A stretch of DNA of 24,301 nt from Welwitschia mirabilis (GCA_051453625.1 JBOZIK010000001.1:298554383-298578683); one strand, 5' to 3'; counted from the first letter of the stretch, positions 8,761 to 18,547 are shown. The notes: generated by a model from the letters alone, not told the origin. Numbers and translations: made by a program.

Positions 8761-9321
8761 TTGATGAGTCTTCCTATTGGTACAAATGAAACTATGTTCA
8801 CCTTATGTGTTATCAAGCATTATTCCAAGAAATTTAACAATTGCTTTACCTTTGTCAAATCTATGATTCTACATATACAGACTCTAATCATAGCATGCCC
8901 TACTTTGAGGATTCAAAGGCATAAGGTAAGCATAGTGTACTCATGTATAGCTTTTTCAAGCCAACCTGGCAAACTAAATGATTGAAAAAACGAAAAGAAA
9001 AAGCAGGAAAAAAGGAAAAAAATGTTTTGGAATGAAACAGAAAAATAAGGTTTCCTTTCTACACCACTTCTCTCACTTCTTTCAGCCTATAAAAAGGGGA
9101 AAAAGGGAAAAAAGGGATAAAATAAAAAACAAGAAAAGTGGTCAAGATCAAGAATTCTTTATTTTTCACCAAGTTGAAAACATGAAAAATTCTTCAATTC
9201 CTCTAGCAGGACTTGCAGTAAGCTCCAAAAAGGGAAATAACAGGCAACAAAAAAAAAGGCAAAGATTTTTCTTCGGAAGCCAAACCAAAGGTACTACTAT
9301 TGATTTACAGCTTCATGGTTT
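8761..9321 (-). other. Putative 5' internal region of a minus-strand LTR element (no ORF)
   Basis: This is downstream (minus strand) of the primer site at 9322-9333. It is pyrimidine-rich on the minus strand (plus-strand purine runs at 8970-9020 and 9090-9135). The plus-strand open frames at 8761-8985 and 8978-9355 are low-complexity K/R-rich products of that purine bias, not convincing genes. No gag motif is seen. Confidence 0.3.
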
Positions 9322-9333
9322 GCTCTTATACCA
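9322..9333 (-). promoter_or_regulatory. Primer-binding site (tRNA-iMet type), one mismatch
   Basis: The minus strand reads TGGTATAAGAGC, 11 of 12 to TGGTATCAGAGC. It follows an LTR-like end, CTTTCA-AT. A TATA-like TTTATATATTTAAA lies about 147 bp upstream on the minus strand (near 9480), the same spacing as at 7375/7531. Confidence 0.55.
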
Positions 9334-9404
9334 ATTGAAAGTTATAGAAGCATGACAATGGGATGAAACCAATTGAAAGTCATGAAGCATGAGAACGGGC
9401 ATGA
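9330..9404. repeat. 38-bp tandem duplication
   Basis: ACCAATTGAAAGT-AT-GAAGCATGA occurs at 9330 and 9368. It lies within the presumed LTR U5 region and duplicates the LTR end, including part of the primer-site flank. Confidence 0.7.
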
Positions 9405-9736
9405 AGGAAGGTGGAACATAAAAGAATGGCATGAACAACGACTATAATTTTTACTCATTTAATTCAAATTTAATTTAAATATATAAACTTATGCCAAATT
9501 TAACATAACAAATTAACAAAGCTAACTCTAGAGTTAAGGATTCCCATTCCATGAATAGTGGATCTAAAGTAACACTACAATAACTTAACATGTGCATGTG
9601 GACTTTCCAAAAATGCATTCTATTAAAAATGAATATTTAGCTAATATTTTTAGTACTATGACCATTAACCTATCCTACAATTATAATGTGAAATACCTTT
9701 GTGCCCATTATTTTGTTAAAGAAGAAATAAGTTAAA
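9334..9736 (-). mobile_element. Probable LTR of a minus-strand copia relic, outer end undefined
   Basis: It adjoins the primer site at 9322 and has a TATA-like box near 9480. No clear TG start could be fixed, so the upper boundary is nominal. It contains no ORF. Confidence 0.35.
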
Positions 9737-10257
9737 AATAGAATGTAGTTGGAATGATGTTTTTTCTAACATATATTTATAGAATTTACAAAAGAAAGAC
9801 TACATAGATCTTAACACTCTCTATATAATAGCTTGCATATGTTGAATGCCATCTCCTCCAAGGCAATTATGTACATGCATCCCTAATAATAGCTTTGAAA
9901 TTTTAAGCTTTAGAGTTTTAAGGAATGGAATGAGTTCCATTTGAGTCTTCCTTAAGATAACTATAGTAAATTCCTCCTTTAGGCTCCATCTATTGTTCTA
10001 AGCCATAAACAAGATGAAGGTTCTGTTCCTAATTGGTAACTACAAATGAAATCTAAGGATTATGAGGACCATGTAACTACATGTTTTAATTAATGAGATT
10101 TCTCCATCATCTTGCTTTTTATTATAATGTTGCCATCTTACCAACTTGTACCTTTACTGGGGCAACTCCCATAATGCCTTTTATTTTTCCTTTACAAGTT
10201 AGTAGGTGAATGAAAAACATCATCTATACAAACCTTGATAAAGGTATAATGAGTATA

Positions 10258-10268
10258 GTACTAATACT
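10258..10268 (-). promoter_or_regulatory. Decayed primer-binding site beside LTR A
   Basis: The minus strand reads AGTATTAGTAC directly after the LTR end CCAACA. This fits a mutated TGGTATCAGAGC. The duplicate at 11546-11556 is identical. Confidence 0.4.
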
Positions 10269-10479
10269 TGTTGGAATTGAGGGCAAGTCTCACTAACTAT
10301 AAGCCTAAGTTTAAAGAATGATTTTCAATTAAGCTAACATAAGTTTATTACTAATGAGGGCTTAAATACCCTCATAGTACAACAAAATGCACATGATGGA
10401 TCTCATGAGAGAAAAATCAGAAGCTAGTTTTAGCCACCATTTAAGTAAAGGAGAAGACTACCTAGAAAAAAATCGGACA
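10269..10479 (-). mobile_element. Short copia-type LTR, copy A (~211 bp)
   Basis: The plus strand starts TGTTGGAATTGAGGG and ends AAATCGGACA; on the minus strand this is TGTCCGATTT...AATTCCAACA, an LTR-style TG..CA with short inverted ends. A TATA-like TATTTAAG (minus) is present in ...ACTATGAGGGTATTTAAGC. Homologues are at 11557, 14300 and 16333. Confidence 0.6.
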
Positions 10480-10583
10480 ACCCTTTCCTAATGACTAATT
10501 TAAGAATCATATTTTCATCATTATTAAAGTGCTAAAAGATGAATCTAACATAGCATTCCATACAGAATTGACAACATCAAGCA

Positions 10584-10735
10584 TGGACTAATAGTTATAA
10601 AGTGGACTAACTATGACAATGTGGACTAACCATAACAACATGCACTGATGATGATAATGTGAGCTAAGTAGGATAATGTAGACTAACCATAATAATGTGA
10701 ACTAACCATGACAGTATGGACTACCCATTGCAAGG
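10584..10735. repeat. 19-bp minisatellite, exactly 8 units (copy A)
   Basis: The unit is close to TGGACTAACCATAACAATG. Starts are at 10584 + 19n with no indel. Units vary by substitution, and units 4 and 5 are the most divergent (TGCACTGATGATGATAATG, TGAGCTAAGTAGGATAATG). Confidence 0.9.
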
Positions 10736-10926
10736 GATGAATCCAACATTCAAAATATTAAAGCAATACCTTTGGAATTTTCTCTTCTTTATGTACTTCT
10801 AATTTCAAGCTTAAAGTCTTCAAGTTTTCATTGAGTACATCATTTTCTCATTTAAAGTAGTCTAATGTTAGATAACATCATTTATTATAATTATATCATT
10901 TTCTCTTTCATTTGTCATTTTTTCAT

Positions 10927-11026
10927 NNNNNNNNNNNNNNNNNNNNNNNNNNNNNNNNNNNNNNNNNNNNNNNNNNNNNNNNNNNNNNNNNNNNNNNNNN
11001 NNNNNNNNNNNNNNNNNNNNNNNNNN
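10927..11026. other. Assembly gap, 100 N, at a duplication junction
   Basis: The left flank ends at the right edge of copy 1 of the 1.19-kb duplication, and the right flank starts at the left edge of copy 2. Confidence 0.95.
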
Positions 11027-11556
11027 AGTAGAATGTAGTTGGAATGATGTTTTTTCTAACATATATTTATAGAATTTACAAAAGAAAGACTACACAACTC
11101 TTAGCACTCCCTATGCACTAGCTTGCATACCTTGAATGCCATCTCCTCCAAGGCAATTATGTACATGCATCGCCAATAATAGCTTTCAAATTTTAAACTT
11201 TAGAGTTTTAAGGAGTGGAAGGAGTTCCATTTGAATCTTCCTTAAGATAACTACAGTAGATTCCTCTTTTAGGCTCCATCTAGTGTTCTAAGCCATAAAC
11301 AGGATGAAGGTTCCATTCCTAATTGGCAACTACAAATGAATTCTAAGGATTATGAGGACCATGTAACTACATGTTTTAATTAATGAGATTTCTCCCATCA
11401 TCTTGCTTTTTATTGTAATGTTGCCATTTACCAACCTATACCTTTATTAGGGTAACTCCCATAATGACTTTTATTTTTTCTTTATAAGTTTTTAGGTGAA
11501 TAAAAAACATCATCTATACAAGCATTGATAAAGATATAAGGAGTAGTACTAATACT

Positions 11557-11765
11557 TGTTGGAATTGAGGGCAGGTCTTACTAATGACAGGCCCAAGTTT
11601 AAAGAATGATTTTTAATTAAGCTACATAATTTTGTTACTAATAAGGGCTTAAAACCCTCATAGTACAACAAAAATGTAGATGGTGATATCATGAGAGAAA
11701 AATCAGGAGCTAATTTTGGCTACCATTTAATAAAAGGAGATGACTACCAACAAAAAAATCCAACA
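11557..11765 (-). mobile_element. Short copia-type LTR, copy B (~209 bp)
   Basis: The plus strand runs TGTTGGAATTGAGGG...AAAAATCCAACA. On the minus strand it starts TGTTGGATTT and ends AATTCCAACA, the best preserved TG..CA pair of the four copies. Its decayed primer site lies at 11546-11556. Confidence 0.65.
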
Positions 11766-11869
11766 ACCCTTTCCTAATTACTAATCTAAGAATCAGATTT
11801 TCATCACTGTTAAAGTGCTAAAACATTCATCTAACATAGCATTTCATATAGAATTGACAACATCAATCA

Positions 11870-12021
11870 TGGACTAATAGTTAGAAAGCGGACTAACTAT
11901 GACGATGTGAACTAACCATAACAACATGCATTGATGAGGATAATGTGAGCTAAGTAGGATAATGTAGACTAACCACAACAATGTGAACTAACCATAACAG
12001 TATGGACTACCCATTGCAAGG
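11870..12021. repeat. 19-bp minisatellite, exactly 8 units (copy B)
   Basis: Starts are at 11870, 11889, 11908, 11927, 11946, 11965, 11984 and 12003, all 19 bp apart. It has the same unit order as copy A, so the array predates the 1.19-kb duplication. Confidence 0.9.
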
Positions 12022-12238
12022 GACAAATCCAACATTTAAAAGATTGAAGCAATATATTTGTAATTTTCTCCTTCTTTACGTACTTCTGATTTTAAGCTTA
12101 AAGTCTTCAGGTTTTCATCGAGTAGATCATTTGCTTATTTAAAGTAGTCTAATGTTAGATAACATAATTTATTGTAATTATATGATTTTCTCTTTCATTT
12201 GTCATTTTTTCATGTCCTTTTTCTAAAAATTATACCTT

Positions 12239-12704
12239 CAAGTAATTAAAGCACCTTCTTTGTGTTCATGTTGATGTATCCTTTTATGTTTTTCAATGAG
12301 TTTGGGGATGGAGTAAAAAACCTTCTTTAATGTAAAGACAATGTGATCATATCAAGAAGGAAGACTACTTAGTAAAATGGCTTTGCCATCTTCATCATTA
12401 ACTTTTAAATTTACTACTATAAGTTGTGACAAAAGTGATGTAAAGTAATTTATATTTTAATTCATGTATCCTAAATCCTTCATTCTCAAACTATATAATT
12501 GATGTTTTAATTCTTATTTTGCTTCATTTTCGCTTGCACCAAATAATTTGTAATAGTCATTCCAAACTTCTTTTGAGGTTTTACTTAAGTCAATATGATG
12601 AAGATAGCCATCTTCAAGACCAAGTCCAATGCAAGAAAGGGCTTCTTAATCATCATATTTCCAATGATTAATTTTTTTTAGATCTTTTGGTTTTGATACT
12701 TTAC
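12239..12704 (-). pseudogene. Copia gag polyprotein fragment (copy 1)
   Basis: The minus-strand frame, read through stops, gives IGLGLEDGYLHHIDLSKTSK, then EVWNDYYKLFGASENEAK, FTSLLSQLIVVNLKVNDEDG, KAILLSSLPS and LKKVFYSIPKLIEKHKRIH. This is the Ty1/copia gag (UBN2-like) pattern: shared landmarks are the short helix ending SKEVW..., the LF/L.LYSL region, and AILLSSLPS.YD.IV. Stops interrupt it before EALS, after NEAK, after YMN, and within LPS*YD. It packages element RNA when intact; here it is dead. It encodes no protease or RT downstream. It belongs with the minus-strand LTR and primer site at 14285-14519. Confidence 0.8.
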
Positions 12705-12761
12705 ACTTACAATTTTCACATAACTTTATTAATTAGCACAAGTTGCATTTTTACTTGTCAT
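12456..12761. repeat. 306-bp gap-flanking duplication, copy 1
   Basis: Matches 12862-13167 with about ten differences by eye. It ends exactly at the N-gap and lies within gag. Confidence 0.9.
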
Positions 12762-12861
12762 NNNNNNNNNNNNNNNNNNNNNNNNNNNNNNNNNNNNNNN
12801 NNNNNNNNNNNNNNNNNNNNNNNNNNNNNNNNNNNNNNNNNNNNNNNNNNNNNNNNNNNNN
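12762..12861. other. Assembly gap, 100 N, inside duplicated gag
   Basis: Both edges coincide with the edges of the 306-bp duplication, which is the pattern left when two overlapping contig ends are not merged. Confidence 0.95.
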
Positions 12862-13108
12862 TTTAATTCATGTATCCTAAATCCTTCACTCTCAAACTAT
12901 ATAATTGATGTTTTAATTCTTATTTTGCTTCATTCTCACTTGCACCGAATAATTTGTAGTAGTCATTCCAAACTTCTTTTGAGGTTTTACTTAAGTCAAT
13001 ATGATGAAGGTAGCCATCTTCAAGACCAAGTCCAATGCAAGAAAGGGCTTCCTAATCATCATATTTCCAATCATTAAATTTTTTTAGATCTTTTGGTTTT
13101 GATACTGT
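12862..13108 (-). pseudogene. Copia gag fragment (copy 2)
   Basis: The minus strand reads SKPKDLKKFNDWKYDD, stop, EALSCIGLGLEDGYLHHIDL, SKTSKEVWNDYYKLFGASEN. It is the same gag segment and has the same two in-frame stop sites as copy 1 (TAG here, TAA there before EALS), so they share a dead ancestor or are alleles. Confidence 0.8.
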
Positions 13109-13167
13109 ACACTTACAATTTTCACATAATTTTATTAATTAGCACAAGTTGCATTTTTACTTGTCAT
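12862..13167. repeat. 306-bp gap-flanking duplication, copy 2
   Basis: Starts at the first base after the gap. It continues past 13167 into unique sequence on the right. Confidence 0.9.
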
Positions 13168-13787
13168 GTGTGAAAATTCCTTCCATTAAAATTCTCAATA
13201 TTTTTATTCATGATTTTCTTATTTATTAGCATTAGTTAGTAAATTCATTGTTATTAACTCAATAGATTTAAGCATCTTGATTAAGAATCTCTCAAGTAGT
13301 AATTTCATCACTTCATTAGGATTTAGCAAATTTACCCTTATTGACTTGATAGATTTAAGTACCTTAATTAAGGTCCTATTTAATTGTTATTTTCATTACT
13401 TCACTACCTTTAAAGGATTAAATACCTTCTATCCTCCTATCATTCTCCTCAACAAATAATAAAAGTTACAAAGGCTAAGGGCCATATCCCTTAAAACCAA
13501 ATTTTAACCTTCTTTCAATAACTTCATCCTTCATCACATTAAAATAATTTTTCTTAATTTGTAATAAGAAGCTTATCAATTATTTGAAACTCTCTAAAAC
13601 CATGAATCCAAGAGGATTTTCCAGGTGTTTAATATGAAGGAATTAATACTATTCCTCATACTACTATTATTGATCACAAATTAATGGTAATACATGCATC
13701 TATTATAGCAGCTTTCTAATGATTTTATATGCTTTCAATGATACAAATGAATGCATTAAGTTAACAATAACTCCCCTAAAATCCGTT
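13168..13787 (-). other. Putative 5' internal/leader region of the minus-strand copia relic
   Basis: AT-rich sequence between gag and the leader shared with the 2.03-kb repeat. The plus-strand open frame at 13277-13459 has no protein character. It contains an 87-bp diverged tandem repeat. Confidence 0.35.
13250..13425. repeat. 87-bp diverged tandem repeat, 2 copies
   Basis: TATT-ACT-GATAGATTTAAG...TT-ATTAAG and TTTCATYACTTCA recur with the ATAGATTTAAG anchor at 13262 and 13349. Confidence 0.6.
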
Positions 13788-14284
13788 GAAATTTTTATTT
13801 CTAGATTTGGATGGGAGATGAAACTCTCATTTATAATGCATTAAATTAAAAGTAAAACATCATCATCTAATGTATTAAACATTAAAGTGCACTTGCACTC
13901 TAGATCAATAAAGCAGATATCACATCTTCTTAAGCTCTTAATACAATTTTCTTAATCTAATTTGCTTAAGCTCTTAAAATCAATGTTAGAGCATCTATAG
14001 TAATTCAAGCCCAAAAGAGGTTAAAAAATGAACTTAGAGAATTAATGAGTTGAATGACCATTCATATTTACCCTCATCACCTTTTTCCTTTAGACATTAC
14101 TACTCATTCTTTTAGAAAATATAGGATCTTGTTCATTCATTTGTTTCTATGTCAACCCTTAAAATTAGATCTCTTTATCTATTGTTGTATCCTTCTTTCA
14201 TGACACAATAAAGCTTTTTCAAAGACAAGCAACATGTAAGAGGTCACTAGTGCCAATAGTGGATTAATAGCTAGTGGAGAGATT

Positions 14285-14297
14285 GTCTCTGATATCA
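14285..14297 (-). promoter_or_regulatory. Primer-binding site beside LTR C
   Basis: The minus strand reads TGATATCAGAGAC, 2 nt after the LTR end CCAACA. It differs from TGGTATCAGAGC by one substitution and one inserted A. Confidence 0.6.
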
Positions 14298-14299
14298 AA

Positions 14300-14519
14300 T
14301 GTTGGAATTAAGGGTAGTTCTCACTAATCATAGGCCTAAATTTGAAGAATGATTTTCAATTAATTTCATATAATTCTATTGGTAATGAAGGGTTTAAATA
14401 CCCTTGTAGTATAGTAAAAATTGACATGATCGATAATAGGAGAGAGAAATTAGGAGGTGGTTTTAACCATCATTTAAAAAAATAATACAGGAGTTGAATA
14501 CCCAAACAAAAATTCAATA
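14300..14519 (-). mobile_element. Short copia-type LTR, copy C (~220 bp)
   Basis: The plus strand begins TGTTGGAATTAAGGG and ends near AAATTCAATA. A minus-strand TATA box (TATTTAAA) lies at about 14394-14401, roughly 100 bp before the primer site. It is the presumptive 5' LTR for the gag remnants at 12239-13108. Confidence 0.6.
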
Positions 14520-15806
14520 ATACTAATAGGTTTATTTAAAGGATTAATACCCATTGATAATTTTATAGCCACAAAGGAAATTTAAATCTTAGGATTAATA
14601 AGTAAGGTAAAATTTCATTCATGACCTAAAATAAGAATTAAAAAAGATATTATTCTATCCAAACTTTTGGATATAACCTAAAATATTAATAGTAACTAGG
14701 GCTAAAGCATTGGTTCTCATTAAAATTATGAAGGACGAAAGATACATTAACATCAAATATGTACTAGATAAAACCTTTAATCCATCTTTAAACCTATAAG
14801 GCCTAGCTATAATATTAAAATCTAGGAAATTGATTCTTGTTTATTATACAAATACTAGTGACCAAATTCTAATCTATTTGTTTTAACCTAATGATCGAAG
14901 GATATCACCATGAAAAGTACACTAAAAATAAAAAGTTTAATAAAGATAGAGATTTTCAAATATTCTTAAACATGAAAGTATAGTATTTGATAGTTTTTTA
15001 ATATCTTGTATTCTATTAGACATTTAGGCCCATAATCATTATCCACTTAACCTTTAATTTACACCTTAATTTTGGTTTTTAAAACTAAAAAATTCCAATG
15101 AAGTAATGATATGGACTTGATGAATTTAGAAAATGTGATAATAAGAAAGTCTCTAAATCACTTTATTTTGTTCCACAAATAGTTAAAAATCATTTTCTGC
15201 AAAGAAGTTAGATTTCTAATAGATATTTTTAACCTTTAAGGCCAATACCAACTAAAAATAATAAAAAAATCATTTTCTAAAGTATAAGAATTGTTCTCCA
15301 TTAAATTAATTAGGTTAAAAATAAATTTTAATAAATATTATAATTTAAGAATGGTTTTGATTGTTAAGCCAATAAAAAAATCTCCATCAACCTCAAGGAG
15401 ACTTTCTAATTCCTCTAATTCTTTTTGCGTAGTATCCCATCATTCATATTCTTAGTATGCTAGAAAAACTAAGGAAGTGATACAAATACATGTGATCTAT
15501 TAGGTGTACATTATTTAAAGCTTAAATTCACCTAAAATGATATACGTCTTTCTAGGTTTTAGTATCATGAATAGCCCACATTATCTGTTGAATGATTAAT
15601 ACCTTTACCTTACTTGAGAAAGGTAGGCTCTTCTAGTTATAAGACAGAGAATATGATTCCCATCTGACATGATATAACTCTAATTTTGTAATTCTAATAA
15701 GATAATCTCAACATAAAACTAATGTATTTAATCATATTTTCCTATTTCAAGGCCAAAATAAAGGAATACTACATTATTTTTAAGTAATAAGAGATAGATA
15801 TATCTA
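14520..15806. other. AT-rich flank within U1, unclassified
   Basis: No ORF or terminal motif is seen. It is repeated within U2 and in part within U3, so it is part of a repetitive unit of unknown class, possibly internal sequence of the plus-strand gypsy-like element. Confidence 0.4.
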
Positions 15807-16318
15807 GGTTTATTAAAATTTTTACTTCTAGATTTGGATAGAAGATGAAACTCTCATTTATAATGCTTTAAATTGAAAGTAAAATATCACCCTATAATGT
15901 ATTAAACATTGGAATGCATTTGTACTCTAGATCAATAAGGTAGATGTTACATCTTCTTAAAGAATGATGTGTCTTAACCAAGTTTTCTACAACTTGTGCC
16001 TAATCCAATTTGCTCAATCTCTTAAAAATCAATGTTAAAGCATATCTAGTAATTCAAGCCCAAAAGTGGTTAAAAAATTAACTTAGAGAATTGACCAATT
16101 AAATGGCCATTGATATTCTCCTTTAACATTACTGTTTATTTGTTTAGGAAACATAGGCCCTTGTCCATTTCTTTATTTCTATGTCATTCCTTGAAATTAG
16201 ATCTCTCTATATAATGTTATGTTCTTCTTTCATAAGGTAATAAAGCTTTTGCAAATATAGGTATCATGTAAGAGGTTCCCAGTGCTAATAGTGGATTAAC
16301 TAGCTAGTGAAGAGATTA

Positions 16319-16331
16319 GCTCTAATACCCA
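16319..16331 (-). promoter_or_regulatory. Primer-binding site beside LTR D
   Basis: The minus strand reads TGGGTATTAGAGC, one transition and one inserted G away from TGGTATCAGAGC. Sites C and D carry different mutations, so together they recover the ancestral site. Confidence 0.6.
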
Positions 16332-16332
16332 A

Positions 16333-16525
16333 TGTTGGAATTAAGGGTACTAAGCATAGGCCTAAATTTGAAGGATGATTTTCAATTAATCTTATATAGT
16401 TCTATACCTTTATAGTATAGTAAGGATGGACATGATTGATAATAAGAAAAAGAAATGAGGAGGTGGTTTTAACCATTAGTTAAAAAAACAATACAAGAAT
16501 TGATAACCTAAATAAAAATTCAATG
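16333..16525 (-). mobile_element. Short copia-type LTR, copy D (~193 bp)
   Basis: The plus strand begins TGTTGGAATTAAGGG. It is shorter than C because of small deletions, including the loss of most of the GGGTATTTAAACCC box region. Confidence 0.55.
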
Positions 16526-17813
16526 ATACTTATAGGTTTATTTAAAGGATTAATACCATTAATACTTTTTAAGCCACAAAAGAAATTTAAATGTTAATAT
16601 TAGTAAGTAATGTAAAAGTTCTTTCATGAACTAAAATAAGAATTACAAAAGATATTATTCTATCTAAACTTTTAGATATAACATAAACTATTAGCAATAA
16701 ATAGAGCTTAAGGCAATGGTTCTAATTAAAATTATGAAGGAAGAAAGATAAATTAACATCAAATATGTACTAGATAAAACCTTTAATCCATCTCTAAACC
16801 TACAAGGCCTAGTTACAATATTAAAATACATGTAATTGGTTCTTATTTACTACACCAAAGGCTAGTGATCGAATTCTAATTCATTTGTTTTAACTTAATA
16901 ATCGAAGGATATCACCATGAAATGAACACAAAAAAAAAAAAAGTTCAATAAAGATAGAGATTTTCAAACATTTTTAAACACAAAGGTATAGTATTTGATA
17001 AGTTTATTTATATCTTGTATTCTATTGCACATTTGAAACCAATAATCATTATCCACTTGACCTTTAATATACACCTTAGTTTGGGTTTTGAAAACTAAAA
17101 ATTTCCAATGAACTGACAATATGTATATGATGAATTTAGAAAATGTGATAATAAGGATGTTTTCAAATCACTTAATTTTGTTCTACATATAGTTAAAAAC
17201 TATTTTTTGTAAAGAAGTAAGATTTCTAACAAATATTTTTAACCTCTAAGGCCAATATCAACAAAAAATAAGAAAAAATCATTTTCTAAAGTATAAGAAT
17301 GGTTCTCATTTAAATTAATTAGGTTAAACAAATAAATTTTAATAAATATTGTAATTTAAGAAAGGTTTTGATTATTAAGACAATGAAAATATCTCCATCA
17401 ACCTCAAGTAGAATATCTAATTCTTATAATTCATTTTGTGTAGTATTCGTCATTTTATATTCTTAATATGATAGCAAAACTAAGGATGTGATACAAATAT
17501 ATGTGATCTATTAGGTGTACATTGACAAAAGATTAAATTCATCTAAAATGATATGTCTTTCTAGGCTTTAGTATTTTAAATAGCCCACATCATTTGCTAA
17601 ATGATTAATACCTTTATCTTACTTAAGAAAGATAGGCCCTTCTAGTTATAAGATAAAGAACTCAATTCTCATTTGATATGATAGAACTCTAATTCTATAA
17701 TTCTAATAGAATAATCTTAGTATAAAACTGATGTATTTAATCGTATTTTACTATTTCAAGGCTAGAAAAGAAGAATACTAGATTAATTTTTTGTAATAAG
17801 AGATAGATATATA

Positions 17814-18547
17814 TATGTCGATTTAAATTATTATTGTATATTCTTTTTATGCCTCAACTTTTCTTATAATTTATAATATAGGAAATATGTACCATGGTTG
17901 TTAAGGCATTAGTACTAGTTTAAAATATTTAAATCTATAGTTGATCCTAATTATTATTCTTGATTAGGAATGACAACACTGGTTTAGACATCATATGATA
18001 TTTACAAGAGTTTTTACATGAATATTTAAATAGAAAGAAGTTTTGCAAAGAAGATTAAGAATTATATATTATTGATCTCTTCTCATGGGAAAAAATGATT
18101 TATTTGATAATCTATCAAGCAATTCCAAATCAAGTAAAAGATAGTATACTAAGTAGAACTTCAATTCATAGATAACTAATAAATTATTCACTATGAGTTC
18201 TAAATATCATGAATGCATAGATATTAGAAATGTTACATCTTATAAGAAAATGTAAGAAATACTAGAATAGCATGAAACATATTACAAGACTAACATATTA
18301 ATTATCTTGATCCTAATAATAAATTAAACTAACAATTATAAGAGATAATTAAAAAAGAGCATTTGAAATGTATTTCCATATATACTAATTATAATTTTAT
18401 TAATGATAAAAGAAAAGAGTAAATCTAACTATAGATAAAAGTGCATTTACCAAATGATTCAATGTTATATCCTCTATTTTACAAACCTTATGTACTTAAA
18501 TATTAAATATCTTGATTCCTAGGAGTAAATCAGTCTAAGTGGGGGAA
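17814..18547 (+). mobile_element. 3' internal end of a gypsy-like element, copy 1
   Basis: It matches 22921-23282 except for a 396-bp segment (about 18069-18464) that the second copy lacks. It ends in the purine tract AAGTGGGGGAA (18537-18547) just before LTR G1. No pol reading frame survives. A short stretch in the extra segment (WEKMIYLIIYQAIPNQVKDS) looks protein-derived but is unassigned. Confidence 0.5.
18537..18547 (+). promoter_or_regulatory. Polypurine tract before LTR G1
   Basis: AAGTGGGGGAA immediately precedes TGTCATATCCC. A purine tract at this position primes plus-strand DNA synthesis in LTR elements. The counterpart before LTR G2 is AAGTGAGGGAGAA. Confidence 0.6.

Larger units (their letters stand above)
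9737..10926. repeat. 1.19-kb duplication, copy 1
   Basis: It matches 11027-12213 at about 92% by eye over the first 270 bp. It contains LTR A and the 8 x 19-bp minisatellite. Its right end coincides exactly with the N-gap. Confidence 0.9.
11027..12213. repeat. 1.19-kb duplication, copy 2
   Basis: Counterpart of 9737-10926. It contains LTR B and the second minisatellite. It continues without a break at its right end into gag remnants (12239 onward), so this copy shows the native right-hand context. Confidence 0.9.
13788..15806. repeat. 2.03-kb tandem unit U1
   Basis: It begins AAATTTTTATTTCTAGATTT and matches 15816-17813 in order over its whole length, including the LTR/primer site and the non-coding flank. 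It comprises the element leader (13788-14284), primer site, LTR C (14300-14519) and unclassified AT-rich flank (14520-15806). No ORF survives. Confidence 0.85.
15816..17813. repeat. 2.03-kb tandem unit U2
   Basis: Direct tandem copy of U1 at a period of 2028 bp, roughly nine-tenths identical by eye. It carries LTR D and continues at its right into the segment shared with 22921-24240. Confidence 0.85.

Noticed and set aside
8761-8985. 74-aa plus-strand ORF
   Set aside because: No motif, no homology that I recognise, AT-rich codons and no upstream promoter signal.
9091-9115. G-quadruplex at GGGGAAAAAGGGAAAAAAGGG
   Set aside because: Only three G-runs of three or more are present nearby, so an intramolecular quadruplex is not supported.
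8978-9355. 125-aa K/R-rich plus-strand ORF
   Set aside because: It is produced by purine-rich low-complexity DNA, overlaps a minus-strand primer site and LTR end, and has no domain character.
10269-10748. LTR A extended to AATCCAACA at 10748 (480 bp)
   Set aside because: The four LTR copies share only about the first 210 bases, and AAATCGGACA/AAATCCAACA near 10479/11765 fits that shared end. The later CCAACA is probably chance.
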